From assembly GCF_008362905.1 (NCBI RefSeq), contig NZ_VFJB01000009.1, forward strand, positions 62,001 to 126,000: a stretch of 64,000 bases of DNA. Direction: 5' to 3'. The DNA comes from Deferribacter autotrophicus. GTDB lineage: Bacteria; Chrysiogenota; Deferribacteres; Deferribacterales; Deferribacteraceae. The translations under genes and the position numbers were made by a program. This document shows, in pieces, positions 10,022 to 18,289 of the stretch; position 1 is the stretch's first letter, and each line of letters starts with the position of its first letter. The notes beneath the pieces were generated by a model. The model worked only from the letters and a program-made list of their open reading frames with translations. It made no database searches and was not told the origin of the DNA.

Positions 10022-11224
10022 CTATACCTTGTATCTTCTAATTAAAGAACCTTTCTGAAAATTTATCCCACAATCCAAAATATAATCTCTGTTAGGTTTT
10101 GTAAATTCAACTCTCTCACCATTCAAATCTAATATTTTATCAAAAATTATTTCCTGTTCAACTAGGTTCTTATCAAGAATATGCAGAGTTTCCCCACTGT
10201 TGATCTTCCCTTTACATTCAAAAATCACTTTGCCCCCATCACTTTCCTTTACGACACCTAGAAAATCGGTATTTCTCACATAACTTGATGTTTTATAATT
10301 CATAGATGTCTCATCAGCAAAACCGGTATAAAAACCGGTTGTATATTCCCTATTACTTACAGAATTGAGTAAATTTTGTAGATACTCATAATCAGGTGTT
10401 CTGCCGGCACTCAAGTCATCAATCACTTTTCTATAAACTCCTGTCACCACAGATACATACATGATACTTTTCATTCTGCCTTCGATTTTAAAGCTTTTGA
10501 CCCCCATATCAATCAGATCACCAATATATCTCAACAAACATAAATCTTTTGAATTGTAAATATATGTACCTCTTTCATCCTCAAAGATAGGAAAGTACTC
10601 TCCGGGTCTCGTCTCTTCCATAAGGTAATAATTCCAACGACATGGATGGGTACATTCCCCACGATTAGCATCTCTTTTCGTCATATAATTACTCAAAACA
10701 CACCGTCCAGAATGGGAAATACACATGGCCCCATGAACAAAAACTTCTATCTCCATATCCGTGTTTTCACATACTTCTCTTATCTCATCTCTGGAAAGTT
10801 CTCTTGCAAGCACCACCCTTTTTGCACCAAGCTCTTTCCACATATTTATGGCATAATAATTAGTGGTATTTGCCTGAGTACTGATATGAACAGGAATATC
10901 TATCTTTTCATCTCTGATAAGTTTAAAAATTCCCAGATCACTTATAATGATACCATCAGGATTGATTTCTTTTAATTCATGAAGATAATTTTTTAAATCC
11001 TTAAAATCATAGTTTCTTGCATAAATATTGACAGTTACATACCCTTTTTTACCTTTAGAATGAAGGTATTTAAAAGCTTCATCCATCTCTTCCAGAGAAA
11101 AATTACCTGCTTGAGCTCTAAGGCCAAAGCTTTTGCCGGACAAATAGACGGCATCGGCTCCAAAATCGATAGCTGATTTAAGTTTTTGGAAGTTTCCTGC
11201 AGGACTTAATAACTCAACACTCAT
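10022..11224 (-). CDS. Peptidase U32-family protein, probable tRNA wobble-uridine hydroxylation protein (TrhP-like)
   Basis: The 400-residue protein opens VELLSPAGNFQKLKSAIDFG and carries the U32 core EVFVHGAMCISHSGRCVLSN, followed by RGECTHPCRW. The Cys residues in this stretch are the presumed Fe-S ligands of the family. Bacterial members of this type (TrhP/YrrN/YrrO) are needed for 5-hydroxyuridine at position 34 of tRNAs, using prephenate-derived chemistry, rather than acting as proteases. It overlaps by 11 nt the upstream gene, a TrmR-like methyltransferase that would act on the product. This matches the yrrM-yrrN/O arrangement of Bacillus and supports the tRNA role. It is the last gene of a long run that starts with flgB. 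Confidence 0.82.
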   Translation of the reverse strand: MSVELLSPAGNFQKLKSAIDFGADAVYLSGKSFGLRAQAGNFSLEEMDEAFKYLHSKGKKGYVTVNIYARNYDFKDLKNYLHELKEINPDGIIISDLGIFKLIRDEKIDIPVHISTQANTTNYYAINMWKELGAKRVVLARELSRDEIREVCENTDMEIEVFVHGAMCISHSGRCVLSNYMTKRDANRGECTHPCRWNYYLMEETRPGEYFPIFEDERGTYIYNSKDLCLLRYIGDLIDMGVKSFKIEGRMKSIMYVSVVTGVYRKVIDDLSAGRTPDYEYLQNLLNSVSNREYTTGFYTGFADETSMNYKTSSYVRNTDFLGVVKESDGGKVIFECKGKINSGETLHILDKNLVEQEIIFDKILDLNGERVEFTKPNRDYILDCGINFQKGSLIRRYKV

Positions 11225-11840
11225 AATTTAACAATAATACCCCGTTTCCAATTGGAAGTAAATAAACATTATTATTAAATCTATCGTACATTTCTTTTAA
11301 GAATTCACTTAATAATTCAGTGGATTTCTTATATTTTTCAGGCACTTCAGCTGCTTCATCAGCCATAAGTCCATACATTAAAACATCATCAAAAATAACA
11401 AAGCTTCCATTCTCTAAATGCGGCTCAAGTAAATAAAACATTTCCAAATAATCCCTTTTTACTGAATCCACAAAGACAAAATCAAATTTTTCATTGCACT
11501 CTTTAAGAAATCTTTTTGCGTCATCAAAAACAAACTCCACATTGTCAAAATCTTTCAAAAACTGCTTTGCTTTCTCAACCCTTTCTTTATTATAATCAAT
11601 TGCCGTAACTTTAGCACCCGTTGAAGATAAGTAAGCAGTGGAAAAACCTACGCCAGCTCCAATCTCCAGTATTTTTTTTGGTTTTTTGAGATTAACCATA
11701 AACCTCAAAAATTCTGCTACACATTTGTGGGCAGCAGGAATTTTATTTTCCAATGAATAGCTCTCAATCTCACTAAAATCATCGGAATAAAAATTTGATA
11801 AAAATTTAACAATATGAGGCATCATAACTGAAGATTTCAT
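11214..11840 (-). CDS. SAM-dependent O-methyltransferase, probable tRNA 5-hydroxyuridine methyltransferase (TrmR-like)
   Basis: A 208-residue class I methyltransferase of the COMT/YrrM type. SAM-binding motif I is ILEIGAGVGFSTAYL (about residues 57-71), followed by VTAIDYNKERVEKA, then the acidic FDFVFVDSVKRDYLEMF and VIFDDVLMYG. These Asp residues bind metal and catechol-like oxygen in the family. With the overlapping U32 gene, the likely reaction is methylation of ho5U34 to mo5U34 in tRNA. Its start overlaps the upstream MotE-like gene as ATGA, tying it to the flagellar operon. A small-molecule O-methyltransferase role is the alternative. Confidence 0.78.
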   Translation of the reverse strand: MKSSVMMPHIVKFLSNFYSDDFSEIESYSLENKIPAAHKCVAEFLRFMVNLKKPKKILEIGAGVGFSTAYLSSTGAKVTAIDYNKERVEKAKQFLKDFDNVEFVFDDAKRFLKECNEKFDFVFVDSVKRDYLEMFYLLEPHLENGSFVIFDDVLMYGLMADEAAEVPEKYKKSTELLSEFLKEMYDRFNNNVYLLPIGNGVLLLNYEC

Positions 11841-12352
11841 TTTATTTCTCCAAAATCAACATTTTTAGGTGTCATCGCTTCACTAATTTTAGATGCCTTT
11901 TCAGGATCAATTTTCCCAAGCTGACTCAATATGCCACCTGCAGCCATCGGACTCATCCTTTTAAAAAGCTGTACAGCTTTTTTCAACTCCATCTTTGAAA
12001 TAATCTTAGCAGCTGATTTTGGATTTGTTGAAGCATAATATTTCGCCAATCTATCCAAATCCTCATCCTGTATTTTCTTTATCTCATCATAAAGCTTTAT
12101 TAATTTAGTTAATTTTGCATCGATCTCTTTCTCTTTCTCATTCAAAATACTTTCCAATAATCTCAATTCTTCTTCCCTCTTTTTAAGTGCAGCTTCTTTT
12201 TTAAGCAACTCTTCTTCTTTTTTCTTTAAATTTCGAGAAATTCTATCAAGATCCGTAATATTATCCGCTGCCCTCAAATCAATGCAAAAAATAAAAATCA
12301 TAAATAATATTAAAATGTTACCTATTATACCTCGTAATAACCAACTCATCAA
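11837..12352 (-). CDS. MotE-like flagellar coiled-coil protein (MgtE N-terminal-like domain)
   Basis: The protein has 171 residues: an N-terminal hydrophobic signal or anchor (about 7-27), a Lys/Glu-rich coiled coil (about 35-95), and a C-terminal MgtE-N/FliG-like helical repeat (SAAKIISKMELKKAVQLFKR, then MSPMAAGGILSQLGKIDPEK). This architecture is that of the periplasmic flagellar chaperone MotE and its relatives, often encoded next to fliJ. It overlaps fliJ by 35 nt and trmR by 4 nt. The probable role is in stator or motor assembly in the periplasm; assignment rests on domain order and position. Confidence 0.72.
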   Translation of the reverse strand: MMSWLLRGIIGNILILFMIFIFCIDLRAADNITDLDRISRNLKKKEEELLKKEAALKKREEELRLLESILNEKEKEIDAKLTKLIKLYDEIKKIQDEDLDRLAKYYASTNPKSAAKIISKMELKKAVQLFKRMSPMAAGGILSQLGKIDPEKASKISEAMTPKNVDFGEIK

Positions 12353-12746
12353 TCAGCTTTAACTCCTCTTTCTTTAGAAAATTCCTGTAATCAATTATAT
12401 GTTTTTCTTTCAACTTTTCCATTATTTTTTTATCATTCAATGCCTCAACCACCTCTTTTTTTTTCTTTTCAATTTCGATTTTCTTTTTATCAATTCTCTT
12501 TTTTACATTTTCAATAGCTTTTTCCACTTTATCCTTATATTTGTCATATATCGGTTTCATCAATATCATTTTACTATCTAGAGACATTATTTCTTTATTT
12601 AATCTGTCATACTCTGCTGTAAGTAGTTTTTTCTCACTTTCCAAATTTTGTAGTTCACCTCTTAATCTCTCAAGTTCCTGCAACTTGATTTCATAAACTC
12701 TATTTCTATGCTCTAATACTTTCTGAAGAGGGAAAACTCTTTTCAT
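12318..12746 (-). CDS. fliJ: Flagellar export chaperone FliJ
   Basis: A 142-residue, almost entirely coiled-coil protein. It begins MKRVFPLQKVLEHRNRVYEI, typical of FliJ, and is rich in Lys/Glu heptads. FliJ forms the central stalk of the FliH-FliI ATPase ring of the flagellar export apparatus. Its ATG is immediately adjacent to the terminal repeat of a MITE (12747-12980). The only ribosome-binding site, GGAG followed by TGATACCAG, comes from that repeat. The start codon also overlaps the stop of an ORF crossing the MITE (ATGA). Normally fliJ follows fliI directly, so this gene's translation start has been rebuilt by the insertion. Confidence 0.88.
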   Translation of the reverse strand: MKRVFPLQKVLEHRNRVYEIKLQELERLRGELQNLESEKKLLTAEYDRLNKEIMSLDSKMILMKPIYDKYKDKVEKAIENVKKRIDKKKIEIEKKKKEVVEALNDKKIMEKLKEKHIIDYRNFLKKEELKLIDELVITRYNR

Positions 12747-12991
12747 CTGGTATCACTCCAAAAATTACAATAACGCTTTAGAAATACAGAGGAAAAACAT
12801 TTTTCGGGTTCAGGTTTCCAAAAAATCGCCATGGATGGCGATTTTTGAAAAACCTGCCTCGCAGTGGCACTGGACGTGCCACGAGAATGAGAAAAATGTT
12901 TTTCCTCTGTATTCACTATGTAATCTACTAATAATACACATAAAATTACTATTCTTTTGCAAAAAATGGGGTGACGCCAGTTTTCATTCAT
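12743..12991 (-). CDS. 82-codon ORF crossing the MITE between fliI and fliJ, possibly a coupling ORF
   Basis: The ATG directly follows the fliI stop (TAAATG) and the TGA overlaps the fliJ start (ATGA). Ribosomes leaving fliI could therefore run through the MITE and re-initiate at fliJ. The product is unlike known proteins, includes Cys/Trp-rich segments encoded by inverted repeats, and probably has no function of its own. The unbroken frame may be chance, because the MITE is only 234 bp. Confidence 0.25.
   Translation of the reverse strand: MNENWRHPIFCKRIVILCVLLVDYIVNTEEKHFSHSRGTSSATARQVFQKSPSMAIFWKPEPEKCFSSVFLKRYCNFWSDTR
12747..12980. mobile_element. MITE (234 bp) inserted between fliI and fliJ
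   Basis: The right end AAAAAATGGGGTGACGCCAG (12961-12980) is identical to the right end of the MITE at 46376. The left end CTGGTATCACTCC is a decayed version of CTGGAGTCACCCC. The flanks carry a 7-bp direct repeat TTTTCAT (12740-12746 and 12981-12987). Internally it has GAGGAAAAACATTTTTC / GAAAAATGTTTTTCCTC arms and a central palindrome around CGCCATGGATGGCG, so the whole element can fold as a long hairpin. It encodes no transposase. Its length matches the IS110-invaded copy once the IS is removed (about 235 bp). Confidence 0.85.
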
Positions 12992-14299
12992 TTACACACC
13001 AGCTAATTTATAAAGTTGCAGCAAGGTTCCATCAAAATTTGCAACTTCATCAATCCCCTGCTTCAAGAAATTGTTTATAGCATCGATTTTTGCAATCGCT
13101 TCATCAATTTTTTTATTACTTCCTTTTACATAAGCACCAATATTTATCAGATCCTCTGCTTCCCTGTATGTGGCTATTAAATCTCTCAATCTACCTGCAG
13201 CCTCAAAGTGTTTCTTATCAACGATCTCTTTCATTAATCTACTTGCACTCATCATAACATCAATGGCAGGGAAATGATTTTTGGCAGCCAAATTTCTATC
13301 CAGTACGATATGCCCATCTATTATAGAACGAACTGAATCAGCTATAGGGTCATTCATATCATCCCCTTCTACCAATACCGTATATAATCCCGTAATCGTC
13401 CCTTCCCCTTTTTTCGTCCCCGCTCGCTCCAAAAGTTTTGGCAAAAGTGCAAATACAGATGGAGTATAACCTTTTGTAGTGGGAGGCTCTCCCACAGTCA
13501 ACCCTATTTCCCTTTGAGCCATAGCAAACCTTGTAACGGAATCCATCATAAACATTACGTCCAAACCTTGAGCTCTAAAAAATTCTGCAATTGTGGTAGC
13601 CACAAAGGCACCCATCTTTCTAATAAGGGGAGACTGGTCACTTGTAGCCACTATTACAACAGATTTTTTCAACCCTTCTTCACCAAGGTCCCGCTCTATA
13701 AACTCTCTAACCTCTCTTCCTCTTTCACCTATGAGAGCAATAACATTTACATCAGCACTACTGTTTCTTGCAATCATACCCAACAAAACACTCTTACCCA
13801 CACCACTGCCTGCAAAAATACCAACTCTCTGCCCTTTACCAACAGTTAATAGAGCATCAATAGCTCGAACACCTGTTTGTATTTTCTCTTTAATTATTTC
13901 CCTCTCAAGAGGTTTGGGAGGATCACGATAGATATTAAGCAGTTCAAACTCATTAATGTTACCTTTGCCGTCAAAGGGCTTACCAAGACCATCCAATACT
14001 CTACCAAGTAATTCATTACTAACCTTCACTACATTACCATAAGCTACATTTCTTACAATGCTCCCTGGAGCTATCCCCTCACTCTCAGCATACGGCATAA
14101 GAATCACTCTATCATCTTTAAAACCTATTATCTCTGCCAAAATGTTTTTACCATTTACGTTTTCAATCTCACAGCGTGTACCAATACTGAGAAGGGGACC
14201 ATCTGCTTCAATGGTCAATCCCACTATTTTAGTAACTCTTCCGGAAATGATTATGGAGTCGTCAATTTTTAGATTTTTAAGAAGCTTCAATCTCTTCAT
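12992..14299 (-). CDS. fliI: Flagellum-specific ATPase FliI
   Basis: The 435 residues are the standard length. The N-terminal beta-barrel (about 1-95) precedes the ATPase core with Walker A GIFAGSGVGKSVL (about 159-171). The catalytic Glu follows in VIALIGERGREVREF, Walker B is DVMFMMDSVTRFAMA, and GLTVGEPPTTKGYTPSVFA is diagnostic of FliI/SctN. It powers unfolding and release of export substrates at the flagellar type III gate. Its 5' end overlaps fliH by 23 nt. Its stop is followed at once by the MITE-flanked fliJ start region. Confidence 0.97.
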   Translation of the reverse strand: MKRLKLLKNLKIDDSIIISGRVTKIVGLTIEADGPLLSIGTRCEIENVNGKNILAEIIGFKDDRVILMPYAESEGIAPGSIVRNVAYGNVVKVSNELLGRVLDGLGKPFDGKGNINEFELLNIYRDPPKPLEREIIKEKIQTGVRAIDALLTVGKGQRVGIFAGSGVGKSVLLGMIARNSSADVNVIALIGERGREVREFIERDLGEEGLKKSVVIVATSDQSPLIRKMGAFVATTIAEFFRAQGLDVMFMMDSVTRFAMAQREIGLTVGEPPTTKGYTPSVFALLPKLLERAGTKKGEGTITGLYTVLVEGDDMNDPIADSVRSIIDGHIVLDRNLAAKNHFPAIDVMMSASRLMKEIVDKKHFEAAGRLRDLIATYREAEDLINIGAYVKGSNKKIDEAIAKIDAINNFLKQGIDEVANFDGTLLQLYKLAGV

Positions 14300-15035
14300 T
14301 CAATGTCTTTTCAAAATTTTTCAAAATTGTTTCCACTGTAAAATCAAATTCACCAATATTTGTCTTAATTTTAAATCCTCCAGGGGCAACTTCCTCAGTG
14401 GGCTGAAAATTATAATCAGGGAACTCAGCTTTAATAACATCCAAATCTTTTGGATTCACATATATTATTGCATCAACAGCACTTTTTATTTTTTCAATAT
14501 GTTTCTTAAAAACAGATAGTATCATTTCATCATTTATTTTTCTTTCATACCCTATCAACTCTTTTACATAACCGAGCACCAATTGAGGAAGATCTTCATC
14601 CAATGCGTTTATCATTTTCCTGATTTCTTCCAAATTCGAAATAGCTTTGTTAATCCCATCTCTTAAAATATTTAAATAATCTTCTTTTTTTGCCTCATAT
14701 TCTCTTTGAAACTCCTTAGCTTTCTTCAACCCCTCTTGAAGCCCCTTTTCATACCCCTCTTTAAATCCTTCCTCTTTGGCTTCTAATTTAATCTTTTCAA
14801 CATCTATTGATTTAACCTGTTGTTCTTCATATTGCTTCTCATTTTTCTGTAAAGACTTATCTTCTTCAATTTTTTGTAGTTTTTGAGGTTTTTCCTTTTC
14901 TTGGCCTAAAACTTCTTCTTTATCAAAATGCTTAAAAACAAATTGAGATACACCACGTTTGCCAGCATGAAATATTTGAAACTTAAAACTTTCTATCTTG
15001 TAAGATTCCTCGGCTTTAATAATTTTTCTACCCAT
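14277..15035 (-). CDS. fliH: Flagellar assembly protein FliH
   Basis: A 252-residue protein with a charged N-terminus, a central helical region with Gly-containing repeats (EAKEEGFKEGYEKGLQEGLK, about residues 88-107) typical of FliH GxxxG-type helices, and a C-terminal V-ATPase E/FliH-like domain (VNPKDLDVIKAEFP and ETILKNFEKTL). FliH dimers bind FliI and tether it to the export gate and C-ring. Position between fliG and fliI and a 23-nt overlap with fliI confirm the call. Confidence 0.92.
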   Translation of the reverse strand: MGRKIIKAEESYKIESFKFQIFHAGKRGVSQFVFKHFDKEEVLGQEKEKPQKLQKIEEDKSLQKNEKQYEEQQVKSIDVEKIKLEAKEEGFKEGYEKGLQEGLKKAKEFQREYEAKKEDYLNILRDGINKAISNLEEIRKMINALDEDLPQLVLGYVKELIGYERKINDEMILSVFKKHIEKIKSAVDAIIYVNPKDLDVIKAEFPDYNFQPTEEVAPGGFKIKTNIGEFDFTVETILKNFEKTLNEEIEAS

Positions 15036-15055
15036 AAAAAATTACCCGATAATAA

Positions 15056-16066
15056 CTAAACATATTGATCTTCTTCGCCACCGGAAATACTAATCACACC
15101 CTCTTCATCAAGCTCCCTCACAATCTGCACAATCTCATGTTGAGCTTTTTCAACCTCCTTAAGTTTAACAGGTCCCATATAATCCATCTCTTCTTTCATT
15201 GTCTCAACAGCTCTCTTTGACATATTGGAGAAAAATTTATTTTGAAGCTCTTCATCGGCACCTTTTAAAGCAAGGGTTAATGTATTTTTGTCTGCACGTT
15301 TTAAAATCTCTTGGATAGCGGTATTATCCAGTCTTCTAATATCATCAAAGGTAAACATCATATCTCTAATCTGTGCCACAAGCTCAGGTGCATCTTTCTC
15401 TAGTCGCTCAAGGGTTACTTTAGCAGTACTTCTATCCATCCTGTTTAAAATCTCTGCCACTGATTTTACACCACCAACATCTACTTTATAAGAACTTATG
15501 GACTCAAAACGTTCTTCCAACGTTTTCGAAAGTGTTTTAATAACAGAAGGAGAAATATCTTGCAAATTTGCAATTCTTAGAGCTACATCAGCTTTTAAAT
15601 CTTCAGGCAACTCACTTAAAGCTTCAGCTGCCTGAGAAGGATCAAGATGAGCCAAAATCAGTGCAATTGTTTGAGGATGCTCATTCTGAATAAATTTTGC
15701 AAGTTGTTTTGGATCAATTTTGGTAAGAAACTCAAAACCTGTGGACTGTTCAAGAAGTTTTGTTAGTCTATCGATAATTTTCCTTGCTCTTTCAGGTCCC
15801 AAAGACTTGGTCAAAACAGATTTTGCATAGTCAAGACCACCTTTGGAAATAAACTTTTTGGCAAGATACATATTATAAAATTCTTCAATCACATCATCAG
15901 CTATATTCGGATCAACTATCTTGGTAAGAGCAATCTCTTTCGAGATCTCCTGAACCTCATCATCATCAAGCTCAGCTAAAATTCTCGAAGATACCTCTTC
16001 ACCTAATGTTATTAATAAAATTGCTGCTTTTTTTATCCCAGATAATTGCTGTTTTTCTTCTGCCAT
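15056..16066 (-). CDS. fliG: Flagellar motor switch protein FliG
   Basis: The 336 residues are full length. The N-terminal domain starts LSGIKKAAILLITLGEEVSS, the middle domain holds the EHPQTIALILAHL motif (about residues 126-138), and the C-terminal torque-generating domain includes MFTFDDIRRLDNTAIQEIL and LTLALKGADEELQNKFFSNM. FliG links the MS ring to the C ring and contacts MotA for rotation. Its ATG begins one base after the fliF stop, and fliH follows 20 nt downstream. Confidence 0.97.
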   Translation of the reverse strand: MAEEKQQLSGIKKAAILLITLGEEVSSRILAELDDDEVQEISKEIALTKIVDPNIADDVIEEFYNMYLAKKFISKGGLDYAKSVLTKSLGPERARKIIDRLTKLLEQSTGFEFLTKIDPKQLAKFIQNEHPQTIALILAHLDPSQAAEALSELPEDLKADVALRIANLQDISPSVIKTLSKTLEERFESISSYKVDVGGVKSVAEILNRMDRSTAKVTLERLEKDAPELVAQIRDMMFTFDDIRRLDNTAIQEILKRADKNTLTLALKGADEELQNKFFSNMSKRAVETMKEEMDYMGPVKLKEVEKAQHEIVQIVRELDEEGVISISGGEEDQYV

Positions 16067-17740
16067 TTACCAACCCTCTTTAATCCATACCTTAATCAGA
16101 TTTGCAAGCACTTCTGGATCTTCATTTGCAGCTTCTTCAAGTTTTTTAATCATAACTTTTGTTTTTACCGTATCAATATCCACAGGTGCACTCTCTTCCA
16201 ACTCACTTTCAATCTCTTTTTCAAGCTCTTCTATAGTTTTTGGAAATTTTATCTCTTCTCCCAAAGTAATATCAAGGGCCTCACCTTTCCCAGCCCCTAC
16301 ACCTGCTGCTACAAAAGTCCCTTCTTCAGTCTCTCTGACATGTTCAAGTCTTTTCATAATTGGCCTGATTGCAAGGAAGTAGAATAGTAAAATAATTACA
16401 AGGGCAAAGACATATTTTGCAATTGTAAAAATCAAATTCATTTTTTCCTGCCTTTGATAAAAAGAAGCTTCCACTACATCATGAGTTGTATCAAAGGATA
16501 TATTGGTTACTTCAATCCTATCCCCTCTTTTCTCATCTATACCTGCAGCAGATGCCACAAGTTTTTTAATTTTTTCTATTTCATCAGGCTTCCACTGTAC
16601 ATACTCAATCTCTGTTTTATTCCCATTTTTTTTCAAAATCTTTTTATCATTAAGTAATACCGCTACAGTAATTTTTTTAACCTCACCAATAGCTTTTTCT
16701 TCTTTTGTTACTGTTTTACCCACTTCAAAATTTTGAGTAGTTTCTGCCCTAGTATATTCGGAATTGTTACCAGTTGGTGCAGGAGTTGGTTCTGCTAAAT
16801 TAGATGCTACCCCAGGAACACCTCCTGGTGCACTTGGAATATTTTTACTCTCTACCTCAACAGTCTGCTGAGATCTCAGTACCGGGTTTGGATCATACTC
16901 CTCTTTTGAAATCACTCTTTTTGTAAAATCGATCTCCGCTGTCACTTTAGCTACAGCATTATCAGGACCAAGAACTCTGGACAAAATAGCATTTATCTTT
17001 GCTTCAAGGTTTCTTTCAATGTTTCTTTGATATTCAAGTTGTGTCTGTGTCATTAAAAGTGGAGCATTTTCCTTTGATAAAAAATCGCTTAACAGTCTTC
17101 CTTTAGAATCTATGATTTGCACATTTTCAGGAGTTAACCCTTTAACTGCACCGGACACAAGGGATGCTATAGCTTTAATATTTTCCCTACTTATTCTAGC
17201 ACCATTTTTAAATTTCAATACCACGGTGGCTTTAGGTTCACTCTCCTCTGACACAAAAATCCTTTCCTTTGGCAAAGTTAAATGAACCCTCGCATCCTCC
17301 ACTTCTTCAAGGCTCCTTATTGTCCTTACCAATTCTCCCTGAAGGGCTCTTTGATAATTCACATTTTGGGCAAATTCTGAAACACCAAATGAAGATTTAT
17401 CAAAAAGCTCAAACCCTGCACCACCCCCTGTGGGGATACCTTCCTGAGCAAGATCCAACCTGAGTTCGTAAACCTCTTTTTCAGGTACAAGTATAGTTTT
17501 CCCATCATCTTTTAATTTATAAGGAATTCTTTTCCCTTTTAGACTTTCCACAATTTTTGATGCATCATCTGGTGACAAATTTGCATAAAGAGTCTTATAA
17601 ACTGGTTTATTTGCCCAGATTACTAATACTACAATAGATAAAAAAACAGCAGCAGTAGCAGAAATAATAGAAACTTTTTGTACAAGACTTAAATTATTAA
17701 ATACGGTTTTAAACTGGTTAATAAAATCTTTTAATGCCAT
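16067..17740 (-). CDS. fliF: Flagellar MS-ring protein FliF
   Basis: A 557-residue protein with a first membrane segment at about 22-44. The periplasmic ring-building domains follow (YANLSPDDASKIVESLKGKR, GFELFDKSSFGVSEFAQNVN, QRALQGELVRTI, LPKERIFVSEESEPKATVVL). A long Pro/Ser-rich loop spans about residues 300-340, a second membrane segment lies at about 437-460, and a cytosolic tail ends in the FliG-binding region EDPEVLANLIKVWIKEGW. It forms the MS ring on which export gate and rotor assemble. The gene lies 1 nt after fliE. Confidence 0.97.
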   Translation of the reverse strand: MALKDFINQFKTVFNNLSLVQKVSIISATAAVFLSIVVLVIWANKPVYKTLYANLSPDDASKIVESLKGKRIPYKLKDDGKTILVPEKEVYELRLDLAQEGIPTGGGAGFELFDKSSFGVSEFAQNVNYQRALQGELVRTIRSLEEVEDARVHLTLPKERIFVSEESEPKATVVLKFKNGARISRENIKAIASLVSGAVKGLTPENVQIIDSKGRLLSDFLSKENAPLLMTQTQLEYQRNIERNLEAKINAILSRVLGPDNAVAKVTAEIDFTKRVISKEEYDPNPVLRSQQTVEVESKNIPSAPGGVPGVASNLAEPTPAPTGNNSEYTRAETTQNFEVGKTVTKEEKAIGEVKKITVAVLLNDKKILKKNGNKTEIEYVQWKPDEIEKIKKLVASAAGIDEKRGDRIEVTNISFDTTHDVVEASFYQRQEKMNLIFTIAKYVFALVIILLFYFLAIRPIMKRLEHVRETEEGTFVAAGVGAGKGEALDITLGEEIKFPKTIEELEKEIESELEESAPVDIDTVKTKVMIKKLEEAANEDPEVLANLIKVWIKEGW

Positions 17741-17741
17741 A

Positions 17742-18047
17742 TTATACCTGAGTTCTCATTATTTCTTGATAAGCCTCCAATAATTTATTTCTCACTTCCA
17801 GCATTAATTTTAAAGAAACATCAGCCTTTTGCAAAGCAATCATTGTCTGATGGATATCTTTCGTCTCACCATTTAACACCTTTTTAACCGCCTCATCAGC
17901 TTCAAGCTGGGCATCATTTACCTCTTTTATGGCCTTTTTCAAAAGGTCTGAAAAGTCAACAGAATTATCATTCTTTTCCTGCTCAACTTTTTGCCCAGTA
18001 TCTAATTTATTTGGTAAGAGAAAATTAACCTTGTTAATTCCAGACAT
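17742..18047 (-). CDS. fliE: Flagellar hook-basal body complex protein FliE
   Basis: The 101-residue length is typical. The conserved C-terminal half carries SFxDLLKKAI-like FSDLLKKAIKEVNDAQLEAD and MIALQKADVSLKLMLEVRNK, ending YQEIMRTQV. FliE connects the MS ring to the rod. It is separated from flgC by about 300 nt containing two strong palindromes, unlike the tight spacing elsewhere in the operon, so expression may be re-initiated or modulated here. Confidence 0.95.
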   Translation of the reverse strand: MSGINKVNFLLPNKLDTGQKVEQEKNDNSVDFSDLLKKAIKEVNDAQLEADEAVKKVLNGETKDIHQTMIALQKADVSLKLMLEVRNKLLEAYQEIMRTQV

Positions 18048-18096
18048 ATTAACCTCTTTAATAAGTATACATTTTTTTTACTTATCTATCAATATT

Positions 18097-18131
18097 AAAT
18101 TAGTTGCCACTGAAAAAGTGGCAACTAATTT
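18097..18131. repeat. TTAGTT-type palindrome, copy 2
   Basis: A perfect 15-bp stem, AAATTAGTTGCCACT / AGTGGCAACTAATTT, with a 5-nt loop GAAAA. It lies in the transcribed gap between flgC and fliE. Confidence 0.85.
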
Positions 18132-18173
18132 ATAATAGTTAAAAACTATTAAAATTAAAAAATTCTATTTAAT

Positions 18174-18206
18174 AATTAGTTCTCACTTTTTCAGTGAGAA
18201 CTAATT
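18174..18206. repeat. TTAGTT-type palindrome, copy 3
   Basis: A perfect 14-bp stem, AATTAGTTCTCACT / AGTGAGAACTAATT, with loop TTTTC. Compared with the neighbouring copy, GCC/GGC in the stem is replaced by CTC/GAG, so both arms have changed together. Confidence 0.85.
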
Positions 18207-18289
18207 TATTATGGCAACACCCTAATTTTTGTAAATCTGGGTAATAGGGTTAAAGTTAAGGTTGAGGTTATGGAAATAAAATTCCTGTA

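Noticed and set aside
13514-13931. Two ORFs opposite fliI
   Set aside because: They overlap the most conserved part of the FliI ATPase core on the other strand and show no recognisable domain.
18097-18206. Transcription terminators between flgC and fliE
   Set aside because: The stems are strong but not followed by a T-run on the minus strand, and the rest of the flagellar operon continues.
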